From contig CAVYYW010000030.1 of the NCBI GenBank assembly GCA_963772845.1, forward strand, positions 1 to 21,106: DNA of 21,106 nt, written 5' to 3'. The DNA is from CAVYYW01 sp963772845 (GTDB taxonomy: Bacteria; Bacillota; Bacilli; Bacillales; Sporolactobacillaceae). Positions 7,701 through 14,441 of the stretch are shown here, one piece after another. A program made the translations under genes and the position numbers. The notes beneath the pieces were generated by a model that saw only the letters and a list, made by a program, of their open reading frames with translations, searched no databases and had not been told where the DNA came from. Within the stretch, counting starts at the first letter, position 1, and each line of letters starts with the position of its first letter.

Positions 7701-8575
7701 GGTGTCTCACTCCTCAAGGTTCTGACGTAGAGAATCGTTAATAGCAGGATCATGAGTGCGATTAAGTAAGAAATAGTGGCACCGCTCGAATAGTCCAATT
7801 CTGTAAAAGCGTTGATGTAAGCCTGATAAGTCAGGGTAAGAGTTCCATTTGCTGGTCCGCCTCGTGTCGTTGCATAAATTAAATCAAAGACTTTAAAGGC
7901 TTCCATTGTCCTCATAACAACCAATACGAGAATCGTAGGCTTTAAATAGGGCAGCGTGATAAAAAAGAATCGTTTGAAAAGTCCTGCACCGTCAATGGCT
8001 GCTGCTTCATAGATGCTTTTATTTCTAAGCTGAAGCGCTGCGAGAAAGAAGATGACGATTAAAGGTGTCATTTTCCAGGCATCAGCGAGAATAATCATAT
8101 TGAGGGCAAGCCAAGGTGTTCCTAGCCAAGAATGATAGTGGTCAATAATGCCTAATTGGCTCAAAAAAGCATTGAGTGCGCCATAATCTGGATGATAGAT
8201 CCATTTCCATAATGCGCCGTTTACAATAGTTGGCACGGCCCATGGCAAAATAATAATCGCTCTTAGAAACCTTTTTCCGTACAGATCTTCATCTAACAAT
8301 AAAGCGATGAGCAGTCCGAATCCTAATTCAATAATAATAGAGACGACCGTGAAATAGCCTGTTCTAAATGTGGTCATCCAAAATTCATGATCGGACAGAA
8401 CGCTAAGATAATTCTTTAATCCAACAAAGCTCCCATAATGGTTGGACATAATATTCAAATCTTTAAGACTGTATATAAGTGTGGTTATGAGCGGGAATAG
8501 TACAATCCCAAAAACCACAATAACTGCTGGCAGTATAATCAAATATGCAAATCGCTGCTCCTTCACAGAAATCAC
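7697..8575 (-). CDS. ABC sugar importer permease (MalF-like, CUT1)
   Basis: The 292-residue permease has six predicted membrane spans (first at about 10-36). The ATPase-contact loop IYEAAAIDGAGLFKRFFFITLP lies at about 188-209. The GGPANGTLTLTYQAY segment near 240 is typical of the MalF/UgpA half of CUT1 importers. An AAGAGGTGAT ribosome site lies just upstream of the ATG. It follows the binding-protein gene after a gap of about 95 nt that carries a GC-rich hairpin, probably a stability or attenuation element that lets the binding protein be made in excess. Confidence 0.93.
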   Translation of the reverse strand: MISVKEQRFAYLIILPAVIVVFGIVLFPLITTLIYSLKDLNIMSNHYGSFVGLKNYLSVLSDHEFWMTTFRTGYFTVVSIIIELGFGLLIALLLDEDLYGKRFLRAIIILPWAVPTIVNGALWKWIYHPDYGALNAFLSQLGIIDHYHSWLGTPWLALNMIILADAWKMTPLIVIFFLAALQLRNKSIYEAAAIDGAGLFKRFFFITLPYLKPTILVLVVMRTMEAFKVFDLIYATTRGGPANGTLTLTYQAYINAFTELDYSSGATISYLIALMILLLTILYVRTLRSETP

Positions 8576-8586
8576 CTCTTAAGTTT

Positions 8587-8610
8587 GAAAAGGGGCAATA
8601 ACGCCCCTTT
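8587..8610 (-). terminator. Intra-operon hairpin between binding-protein and permease genes
   Basis: GAAAGGGGC and GCCCCTTTTC (minus strand) form an 8-9 bp stem with a 6-nt loop and only a short T tract. Such hairpins in ABC operons commonly cause partial termination or protect upstream mRNA. That effect is inferred here. Confidence 0.6.
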
Positions 8611-8671
8611 CAGACTGATAACAAGCGGCTCTGCCCATTATTCATTTGGCAGGTACCTGTTATATGATGCT

Positions 8672-9934
8672 TTATTTTGCTAATTTCTCGGCTTGTTTTT
8701 GTATACCATCCAATGCGTTTTGCGGAGACGTTTTATCTAATAAGGCTTTCTGTAAGGCAACTTGTAATTTGGTGGAAAGCTCACCATACCAAGGAACAAT
8801 CGGACGGTTGGCAATCCGTGAATATTGCTCTTTGCTTGCTGCGACAACGGCAGGGTTGGTGTTCTTGACTTTAGGATCATCATAAAGTGACTTCCAAATC
8901 GGCAATGCGTTTTTTGCATATTGTTTTTGGACAGATTTTGAAGAAAGGTACTTGATGTACTTCCAAGCAGCATCAGCATTCTGAGAGCCTTTGGTGATGG
9001 AAAGTCCCATTCCGCCATTCACTGAGTAGCCCGGATGCCCGTTTGCACCAGGAACTGGCATAATCCCGACGTTTCCGTTTACTTTTGATTGTTTAGGATC
9101 ATTAGCAAGGTTATACATGTACGTCCAGTTCAGAGCAAAGGCTGCTTTTCCACTCGAGAAGACACCACGTACATCTTCTTCAAGATATTGTGTTGATTTT
9201 GGGTTGCTGATGCCGCTCTTAAGAGAGTTAACCATAAATTGAAGCGCTTTCACATTTTCGGTGGAATTAACGGTTGGTTTCCCATTCTTATTAACTAGAC
9301 CGCCTCCAAAAGAGGAATTAAGCACAACATCATCACAGATCAAGGCCTCGGCCTGTGACCAGCTCCATACCAGCGGATAATCAACTATGCCTTTCTGCTT
9401 AATGATTTTTGAATCAGCCATAACTTCATTCCATGTCTTAGGAGGGGCAGAAATGCCGGCTTTTTTGAGCATTTCTTTATTATAGAAAAGGAACTTTGTA
9501 TCGTTTAGCCAAGGCATGCCATAAATTTTGTTTTTATACGAGACAGAATCAATAGCTCCTTGGAAAATATCCTGTTTCATATCTGAGGTTAATTTGTTTG
9601 AAATGTCTTTCACTAACCCTGCTTTGGCAAACTTCGCTGTCCAGGGTGCATCTGATAAGACCACATCATAACCGCCTGAACGCGCAGAGGTTTGGATCTT
9701 TTGTTCTAGGGATTCATAAGGAACAAATGTCAGTTTAACTTTTATATTAGGGTTCGCTTTCTCGAATTTCGTTGTGATTGCGCGAATATCTTTCTCACTG
9801 TATCCCGCCTGTTTCATAAATAAGGCATTAATTGTCTTTTTCCCATTGCTTGAAGAGTTGGAACCGCCGCCACCGCAAGCAGTCATTGCCACAAGCAAAA
9901 AGATACTCATTAACAGGACAACTATTTTTTTCAA
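8672..9934 (-). CDS. Sugar ABC transporter substrate-binding lipoprotein (family 1)
   Basis: The protein has 420 residues and a type II signal peptide: MKKIV, a hydrophobic core, and the lipobox AMTAC with C20 as the lipidated cysteine, then a Gly/Ser/Asn linker. The mature part has the usual family 1 traits: an opening KFEKANPNIKVKLTFVPYESLEQKI segment, YDVVLSDAPWTAKFAKAGLV, and GVFSSGKAAFALNWTYMY in the second lobe. It captures the sugar outside the membrane and hands it to the two permeases. The start is TTG with AAGGGGGAT about 7 nt before it, only 12 nt after the stop of the ROK regulator gene. Nearby NagB/AgaI suggests an amino sugar or amino-sugar oligomer as ligand. Confidence 0.93.
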   Translation of the reverse strand: MKKIVVLLMSIFLLVAMTACGGGGSNSSSNGKKTINALFMKQAGYSEKDIRAITTKFEKANPNIKVKLTFVPYESLEQKIQTSARSGGYDVVLSDAPWTAKFAKAGLVKDISNKLTSDMKQDIFQGAIDSVSYKNKIYGMPWLNDTKFLFYNKEMLKKAGISAPPKTWNEVMADSKIIKQKGIVDYPLVWSWSQAEALICDDVVLNSSFGGGLVNKNGKPTVNSTENVKALQFMVNSLKSGISNPKSTQYLEEDVRGVFSSGKAAFALNWTYMYNLANDPKQSKVNGNVGIMPVPGANGHPGYSVNGGMGLSITKGSQNADAAWKYIKYLSSKSVQKQYAKNALPIWKSLYDDPKVKNTNPAVVAASKEQYSRIANRPIVPWYGELSTKLQVALQKALLDKTSPQNALDGIQKQAEKLAK

Positions 9935-9946
9935 TTTAAATCCCCC

Positions 9947-11053
9947 TTATAATTGTGTGATTTGTTCAAAAGCGTAAGCAGATGCTCCAATCGCACAGGC
10001 TTCCGTACCTAAAGCGGAAAACTCGATTTTTATCGGAATGGGTGTGAATTTTTTTATCTGACTGTTGAGCTTGTCCAAATAGGGAGGCATGGATTGGGCG
10101 ACACCTCCGCCGATAATGACCTTCTCAGGATTTAATAGATTGGAAAAATTAGCGATGACCATCGCAATATCGTCAATAAAGGCATCAACGACTTGAATGG
10201 CCTCTGAGATGCCATCAGCACAATCCTGAAAAAGCTGTCTGCTGTTTCCATAACGCTTGGTTAAACCAGTACCTGATGCTCTTTGTTCAAATGGACCAAA
10301 TTCCCCAATATGACCAAAACGTTCTTCAGAGATATCCTTGCGATCAATAAAATAACCGATTTCACCTGCTGCAAAGGAATGGCCTTCAATTAGTTTATTA
10401 TTGGCAATGATGGCACTGCCGACTCCGGTACCGATAGCAAGAAAAACAAAATCACGGCACTGTCTGCCATTTCCTATAAGCTTCTCACCATATACTGAAC
10501 AGTTCACATCATTGTTAATGAAAATAGGGAAGTCAAAGGATTCAGACAAATTTTCAATGAGATGAATGTCTTCCCATCCAAGGTTGGGAGAATCCACGAC
10601 AACCCCTTTCTGACTATCAATAATGCCTGCAAGTCCAATTCCCATCGATATAATCTTTTCCTGGTCAACAGGTGCATCCTTTATAAAACGTTTAATGATC
10701 TGAACAAGGGGATGAATCTTCTTCTGGGTGGGGACTTCTCTTTTGAAAATCACATCCCCATTGAGATCGGTTAACACCATTAGCAATTTTGTTCCACCGA
10801 TATCGATACCCAGCCCATATCTCGCATTGGGATTGAAAATAAGCTGAATCGGTCGGCGGCCTCCTTTTGTCGTTGATGCGCTTTTTCCAGTCTCCTGGAC
10901 AAAGTCTTCATTAATTAATTCATCGATAATAATTGAGATCGTGGAACGCGACAAATTCAATTCTTTTGAAAGTGCACTCCTTGAAATGGGCTGAGAGTGG
11001 CGGACAACATCTAGCGTTTGTCTGCGGTTCTCAAGCTTTATATCTCTGTCCAT
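9947..11053 (-). CDS. ROK-family transcriptional repressor (XylR/NagC type)
   Basis: The 368-residue repressor has an N-terminal winged helix-turn-helix at about residues 20-55 (SRSALSKELNLSRSTISIIIDEL) and a C-terminal sugar-kinase-like ROK domain starting at GLGIDIGGTK (81-89). The domain includes NNDVNC near 180 and AIGTGVG near 206. The zinc-binding cysteine motif normal for ROK proteins (CxCGxxGCxE) is absent. The equivalent stretch reads FGPFEQRASG at 252-261 and keeps only the glutamate. It is the first gene of the sugar operon, has an AGAAGGTGA ribosome site, and lies behind a XylR-like inverted repeat at 11073-11097. It therefore probably represses its own operon until the imported sugar or its phosphate binds. 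Confidence 0.92.
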   Translation of the reverse strand: MDRDIKLENRRQTLDVVRHSQPISRSALSKELNLSRSTISIIIDELINEDFVQETGKSASTTKGGRRPIQLIFNPNARYGLGIDIGGTKLLMVLTDLNGDVIFKREVPTQKKIHPLVQIIKRFIKDAPVDQEKIISMGIGLAGIIDSQKGVVVDSPNLGWEDIHLIENLSESFDFPIFINNDVNCSVYGEKLIGNGRQCRDFVFLAIGTGVGSAIIANNKLIEGHSFAAGEIGYFIDRKDISEERFGHIGEFGPFEQRASGTGLTKRYGNSRQLFQDCADGISEAIQVVDAFIDDIAMVIANFSNLLNPEKVIIGGGVAQSMPPYLDKLNSQIKKFTPIPIKIEFSALGTEACAIGASAYAFEQITQL

Positions 11054-11072
11054 AGTTCACCTTCTTCTAGTT

Positions 11073-11097
11073 AGTTTGTTTTTCGAATAAACAAACT
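11073..11097. promoter_or_regulatory. ROK/XylR-type operator of the amino-sugar operon
   Basis: A perfect 9-bp inverted repeat, AGTTTGTTT and AAACAAACT, is separated by 7 nt. The half-site TTAGTTTGTT matches the known B. subtilis xyl operator as I recall it. It begins 8 nt downstream of the -10 box, covering the expected transcription start, which fits repression by the adjacent ROK protein. Confidence 0.8.
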
Positions 11098-11105
11098 TTA
11101 ATCTT

Positions 11106-11134
11106 AGTATAACTTAATGTAAGGGCTTTCACAA
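11106..11134 (-). promoter_or_regulatory. Sigma-A promoter of the ROK-led sugar operon
   Basis: On the minus strand, TTGTGA (-35, 11129-11134) and TATACT (-10, 11106-11111) are separated by exactly 17 nt. The operator lies directly downstream. Confidence 0.75.
11118..11131. promoter_or_regulatory. cre-like site overlapping the ROK operon promoter
   Basis: TGTAAGGGCTTTCA fits the Bacillus catabolite-response consensus except for one base of the central CG. It overlaps the -35 box and spacer, a position where CcpA would repress. Confidence 0.45.
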
Positions 11135-11200
11135 CCGTTATCAGAAAAATGGATTATTTTGATGGTGGAGGAGAGTTATGAGAGGTTCTTCCGTAAAAGT

Positions 11201-11556
11201 GGACAACAAATCTCGGAAGTGGACAATAAATCTCGGAAGTGGACAATAAATCTCGAAAGTGGACAACAAATCTCGGAAGTGGACAATAAATCTCGAAAGT
11301 GGACAATAAATCTCGAAAGTGGACAACAAATCTCGAAAGTGGACAATAAATCTCGAAAGTGGACAATAAATCTCGGAAGTGGACAACAAATCTCGGAAGT
11401 GGACAACAAATCTCGGAAGTGGACAATAATTCTCGGAAGTGGACAATAAATCTCGAAAGTGGACAATAAATCTCGAAAGTGGACAATAAATCTCGGAAGT
11501 GGACAACAAATCTCGGAAGTGGACAACAAATCTCGGAAGTGGACAATAAATCTCGA
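11201..11556. repeat. 20-bp tandem repeat array, 17 full units plus one partial
   Basis: The unit is GGACAATAAATCTCGGAAGT, repeated head to tail at an exact 20-bp period from 11201 to 11540, with a truncated unit to 11556. Apart from one A-to-T change (unit at 11421), the 17 full units differ only at unit position 7 (T or C) and position 16 (G or A), all transitions. The 80 bp at 11341-11420 are identical to 11461-11540, pointing to a 120-bp higher-order duplication. There are no spacers, so it is not CRISPR. The period is not a multiple of three and there are no stops, so long overlapping reading frames appear on both strands but are artefacts. It lies between the 3' end of the LacI gene and the promoter of the ROK operon. 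Confidence 0.95.
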
Positions 11557-11610
11557 ATTAGGAACGGTTCCACGCTACTCGAAGCACTTTAAAATTAATT
11601 CGAAAGCAGA
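11557..11610 (-). repeat. Shared leader of the 20-bp repeat arrays (copy 2)
   Basis: On the minus strand this reads GTGCTTCGAGTAGCGTGGAA followed by CCGTTCC and matches 3567-3617 on the plus strand. The similarity extends upstream through AAAATC-GCTT-CGAAT. The palindrome GGAACGGTTCC is at 11561-11571. The element (leader plus array) is therefore present twice in opposite orientation. Confidence 0.65.
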
Positions 11611-11791
11611 TTTTGAATTTTTCTTATATATAAAATCAGCATCATTTCATAAAAAATGATAATTTTTAGCACTTTATTTCATTTATTCGGTCAATGCGAA
11701 GGCCAGTTCTTCAACTGCGAAATAAAACCTCTCCGCATTCTCCGCGGACCTACTTTGGCCCGCAGTCATGCAAAATTTATCCGAACCTTCT
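11611..11791. other. Non-coding stretch downstream of the LacI gene with small hairpins
   Basis: An AT-rich inverted repeat ATCATTT/AAATGAT lies at about 11640-11659. CAGTT/AACTG is at 11704-11717. A 7-bp stem with one G-U pair (GCGGACC with GGCCCGC) is at 11744-11763, about 30 nt after the LacI stop. None has a proper T tract on the minus strand, so I do not call a terminator. Confidence 0.45.
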
Positions 11792-12805
11792 TCAAATAGT
11801 GTGTTGGGAAGTGGATTCCCGCTTAATCAATTGGGAAGGCAGCAGAATTTCCTGAAAGGGGGCATCCGGATTGGCGGTGCGCCAGAGGATCTGTTCGACA
11901 GCTTTTTTACCGAAGTATTCAAGGTTAATACCAACAGTTGTCAGCTTCGGAGTGGAGATCCGGGAAAGATCTCCATTATCAAAACTGCAGACGGACGCAT
12001 CATCGGGAACAAGGAGCCCATTCTGCCGCAGTGCTGACGTCACCAGAAAGCCAAGCCCGTCATTAACGCAGAACCAGGCAGTTGGCTGCTGTTCCAAGCC
12101 TTCCACCACGCTCAGCACCTCTTCGTCATTTTCCTCAGTTTGTGAAAAAATCAGCCTGCTGTCGGGAGTCAAGCCTCTTTTGTAAAAGGCAAGTTTGTAG
12201 CCTTCGAGTCTTTCATAATAACTTGGGGAAAAATCAATATTCCCGACAAAACCAATTTCCCGGTGGCCAAGCTCAAGCAGATAGTCGACCGCTTCAAAGG
12301 CGCTGAACCGGTTGTTCGTTAAGATTGCGTCGGCCTGCATGCCGGGAAAGTGGTGATCGATAATGACAGTCGGCAGACCTGTAGAAAGCACCATTTCTGT
12401 GTATTCTTTTGACGTATGCGACAGAATAATGACTCCATCAATGTCCTGCTGGTCAAACAAGGCCGGTAACAGTAAATTTTCTTGAGTAAACTGGTCGATG
12501 GACTGAATAAACAGGTGCATGCCCCGGCTGTTAAGTTCTTTTTCGATGCTCAGATAAATTTCTCCAAAAAAGCTCTTTCGGGAAAATGCAAAGTCCGAAG
12601 CGATTAAAGCAATATTTTGAAGGGATACAGTATTCCCAGTCTGTTTTTTGCCGGAGTATTTATAGCCCATTTCTTTAGCGGTTTTCATAATAAGAAGGCG
12701 AGTGTCCTCACTGACGCCTGCTTTCCCGGCCAGAGCCTGAGAAACCGAGTTTTTTGATATCTGTAATTTATCAGCAATATCTTGCATTGTAATTTTTCTA
12801 ATCAT
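11792..12805 (-). CDS. LacI-family transcriptional repressor of the mannoside operon
   Basis: The 337-residue protein has a classic N-terminal helix-turn-helix (ITMQDIADKLQISKNSVSQALAGKAGVSEDTR, about residues 5-36). A periplasmic-binding-protein-like sugar-sensing domain follows, including DGVIILS, VIIDHHFPGMQADAI, LLELGHREIGFVGN and a late SVCSFDNGDLSRISTPKLTTVGIN strand. AAGGAG lies 8 nt before the ATG. It is transcribed away from the ABC/GH130 operon, with 316 bp between the two starts. Near-identical palindromes sit just downstream of each promoter's -10 box, so it most likely represses both itself and that operon, with a manno-oligosaccharide or derived sugar as inducer (inference). Confidence 0.92.
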   Translation of the reverse strand: MIRKITMQDIADKLQISKNSVSQALAGKAGVSEDTRLLIMKTAKEMGYKYSGKKQTGNTVSLQNIALIASDFAFSRKSFFGEIYLSIEKELNSRGMHLFIQSIDQFTQENLLLPALFDQQDIDGVIILSHTSKEYTEMVLSTGLPTVIIDHHFPGMQADAILTNNRFSAFEAVDYLLELGHREIGFVGNIDFSPSYYERLEGYKLAFYKRGLTPDSRLIFSQTEENDEEVLSVVEGLEQQPTAWFCVNDGLGFLVTSALRQNGLLVPDDASVCSFDNGDLSRISTPKLTTVGINLEYFGKKAVEQILWRTANPDAPFQEILLPSQLIKRESTSQHTI

Positions 12806-12836
12806 ATTATAACTCCTTATTAAGGTGTTCGTTGGA

Positions 12837-12854
12837 ATTTGTCACGTTACAAAT
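12837..12854. promoter_or_regulatory. LacI-type operator A (autoregulatory)
   Basis: ATTTGTCACGTTACAAAT is an 18-bp palindrome with one mismatched pair and the CG centre usual for LacI-family operators. It lies 4 nt downstream of the -10 box of the LacI gene promoter, over its start point. Confidence 0.7.
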
Positions 12855-12857
12855 ATA

Positions 12858-12886
12858 ACTATACTTTACTCTTCTAATAATGTAAA
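12858..12886 (-). promoter_or_regulatory. Promoter of the LacI-family gene
   Basis: On the minus strand, TTTACA (12881-12886) and TATAGT (12858-12863) are 17 nt apart. Transcription would start inside operator A. Confidence 0.65.
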
Positions 12887-12928
12887 TATAAAGCATTGAA
12901 TAAGTCTTTTAATTTATTAAACAATTTG

Positions 12929-12957
12929 TTGACGGCTTATACATAATGTGAAATAAT
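12929..12957 (+). promoter_or_regulatory. Promoter of the mannoside ABC/GH130 operon
   Basis: TTGACG (12929-12934) and AATAAT (12952-12957) are separated by 17 nt. Operator B follows 3 nt later. The predicted 5' untranslated region is about 155 nt. Confidence 0.6.
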
Positions 12958-12960
12958 GTT

Positions 12961-12976
12961 TTTGTAAGGTTACAAA
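12961..12976. promoter_or_regulatory. LacI-type operator B
   Basis: TTTGTAAGGTTACAAA is a palindrome except for the central GG. Its right half GTTACAAA is identical to that of operator A and its left half differs at two bases. It lies at the predicted transcription start of the operon. Confidence 0.65.
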
Positions 12977-13049
12977 TTAAATTACATTATTTATTTTTTA
13001 GGTTTTGTAATTTTGATAAGCAATCTCTTCATTTTAATTTTTAGACCCT

Positions 13050-13069
13050 AAATGATAGCGCTATCATTT
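13050..13069. promoter_or_regulatory. 20-bp perfect palindrome in the operon leader, cre-like
   Basis: AAATGATAGCGCTATCATTT is fully self-complementary. Its core TGATAGCGCTATCA differs from an ideal symmetric cre (TGAAAGCGCTTTCA) by one symmetric base pair. It lies about 85 nt after the predicted start point, where CcpA could act as a roadblock. A second LacI-type regulator is the alternative. Confidence 0.6.
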
Positions 13070-13121
13070 GAGTGAATGACATTTTTTTGCGCAACATAAT
13101 AAAAAAAGGCGGGGGAAGAAA

Positions 13122-14441
13122 ATGAAAAAAATTTCGGCTTTATTCTTTTCTATTGTGCTCTTGATTGGCGTGCTTGCAGGCTGTTCAACCGGCAACAGCA
13201 GCAACAAGGATGCGTCCACAAAAAATGGCGTAACTACCATTGATTTCTGGGCAGCGCCAAATCCGACACAGCAAGTATTTTGGAAGAACATGGCGACGCA
13301 ATTCATGAAAGAAAATAAAGATATTAAAGTAAAAGTTAGTCCTATGAAAGAAAGCCCAACTTCGGAAGCAAGTATTCAATCGGCAATTGCCGGGGGAAGT
13401 GCTCCGACCATCTCCGAAAATATCAGCCGCGGCTTTGCAGCCCAGCTCGCTGACAGTAAAGCACTTGTCCCGCTCGATCAAATGGCGGGATACGACAAAG
13501 TTCTTAAAGAACGTCATATGGAAAACACCATTAAGGGCTGGAAATTCTCTGATGGCCACCAATATGTTCTTCCTGTCTATTCTAATGCGATGCTGTTTGG
13601 ATGGAGAATCGATATTCTGAAACAGCTGGGTATAAACAAAATGCCTCAAACGTACAGTGAGGTTTATGATGCCGCCAAGAAATTAAAGGCGAAATACCCT
13701 GAGAAATTTATCTGGGCGACTCCTGATCTTGCCGATCCGACAGCATTCAAGCGCTGGTTTGATTTCTTCATGCTTTATGATGCAGCGTCTAACGGCAACA
13801 ATTTCATTGAAGGAAAGAAACTGGTTGCGGATGACAAGGCTGGTATTAACACATTGACATTTTTAAGCAAGCTTCAATCACAAAATGCTTTAATGACGAA
13901 ACAGGTGAAAGATCCTTTTGAAAATGGTGTCGGTATTTTCTCCTCAATCGGACCATGGACATTCACCGCTTGGAAGCAGAATTATCCGAAGATGCAATAT
14001 AAGAAAACGTATGACTTATCCGTGCCTCCGGTTCCAGATAATATGGAAGGCAAACATGTCAGCACGTTTGCGGATACAAAAGGGTTAGTCATTTACGCTT
14101 CAGCAACGAAAGCACAGCAAAAAGCAGCGATGAAGTTCGTGCAGTGGGTTTACTCTAAGCCAGCAAATGATTTAGCTTGGCTTAAAAAGACAGACCTGCC
14201 GCCAGCACGTGATGATCTATCAACAAATGCTGCCTTTAAAGATTTCTTTAATAAAAATCCTGAGCTTGTCCCTTATGCAAAAGAAATTCCTTATGCCATC
14301 CCTGCAATCGACAACTCAAAATATAATGAGTTACAAACATTCATCGGCCAAGATGCCGTTAACCCGATCGTGAAAGGCCAAGCAGAACCAAAACCTGCCT
14401 GGAATAAAATGAAACAGGCGATCAAGGGGGATCTTAAGTAA
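13122..14441 (+). CDS. Sugar ABC transporter substrate-binding lipoprotein (mannoside operon)
   Basis: The 439-residue protein has a lipoprotein signal: MKKIS, a hydrophobic core, and lipobox VLAGC with C21. Family 1 binding-protein features follow, with an early TIDFWAAPNPTQQVFWKNMATQFMKENKDIKVKV segment, a YVLPVYSNAMLFGWRIDILKQLG stretch near 145-165, and GVGIFSSIGPWTFTAWKQNYPKM near 270. GGGGGAAG is the ribosome site. It is the first gene of an operon of five; the next permease start overlaps its stop (TAATG). From the downstream GH130 and DUF1861 genes I infer that it binds beta-manno-oligosaccharides, but nothing in the binding protein itself proves this. Confidence 0.93.
   Translation: MKKISALFFSIVLLIGVLAGCSTGNSSNKDASTKNGVTTIDFWAAPNPTQQVFWKNMATQFMKENKDIKVKVSPMKESPTSEASIQSAIAGGSAPTISENISRGFAAQLADSKALVPLDQMAGYDKVLKERHMENTIKGWKFSDGHQYVLPVYSNAMLFGWRIDILKQLGINKMPQTYSEVYDAAKKLKAKYPEKFIWATPDLADPTAFKRWFDFFMLYDAASNGNNFIEGKKLVADDKAGINTLTFLSKLQSQNALMTKQVKDPFENGVGIFSSIGPWTFTAWKQNYPKMQYKKTYDLSVPPVPDNMEGKHVSTFADTKGLVIYASATKAQQKAAMKFVQWVYSKPANDLAWLKKTDLPPARDDLSTNAAFKDFFNKNPELVPYAKEIPYAIPAIDNSKYNELQTFIGQDAVNPIVKGQAEPKPAWNKMKQAIKGDLK

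Noticed and set aside
11201..11556. CRISPR array
   Set aside because: The repeats are directly contiguous with no unique spacers and no cas genes are nearby. The same holds for the 20080-20663 array.
11201..11556. Iteron-type replication origin
   Set aside because: There is no Rep gene, DnaA box cluster or plasmid function nearby, and a diverged copy occurs in an ordinary intergenic region at 3624-3726.
11141..11659. Several overlapping open frames of 66-139 codons on both strands with repeated VHFRDLLSTFEIYCPL-type or GQQISEVDNKSRKW-type peptides
   Set aside because: They exist only because the 20-bp unit has no stop in most frames and its length is not a multiple of three. They overlap one another on both strands and have no conserved start or ribosome site.
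11768..12306. Plus-strand frames opposite the LacI-family gene
   Set aside because: They lie antisense to a clearly coding gene and have no ribosome sites or recognisable domains.
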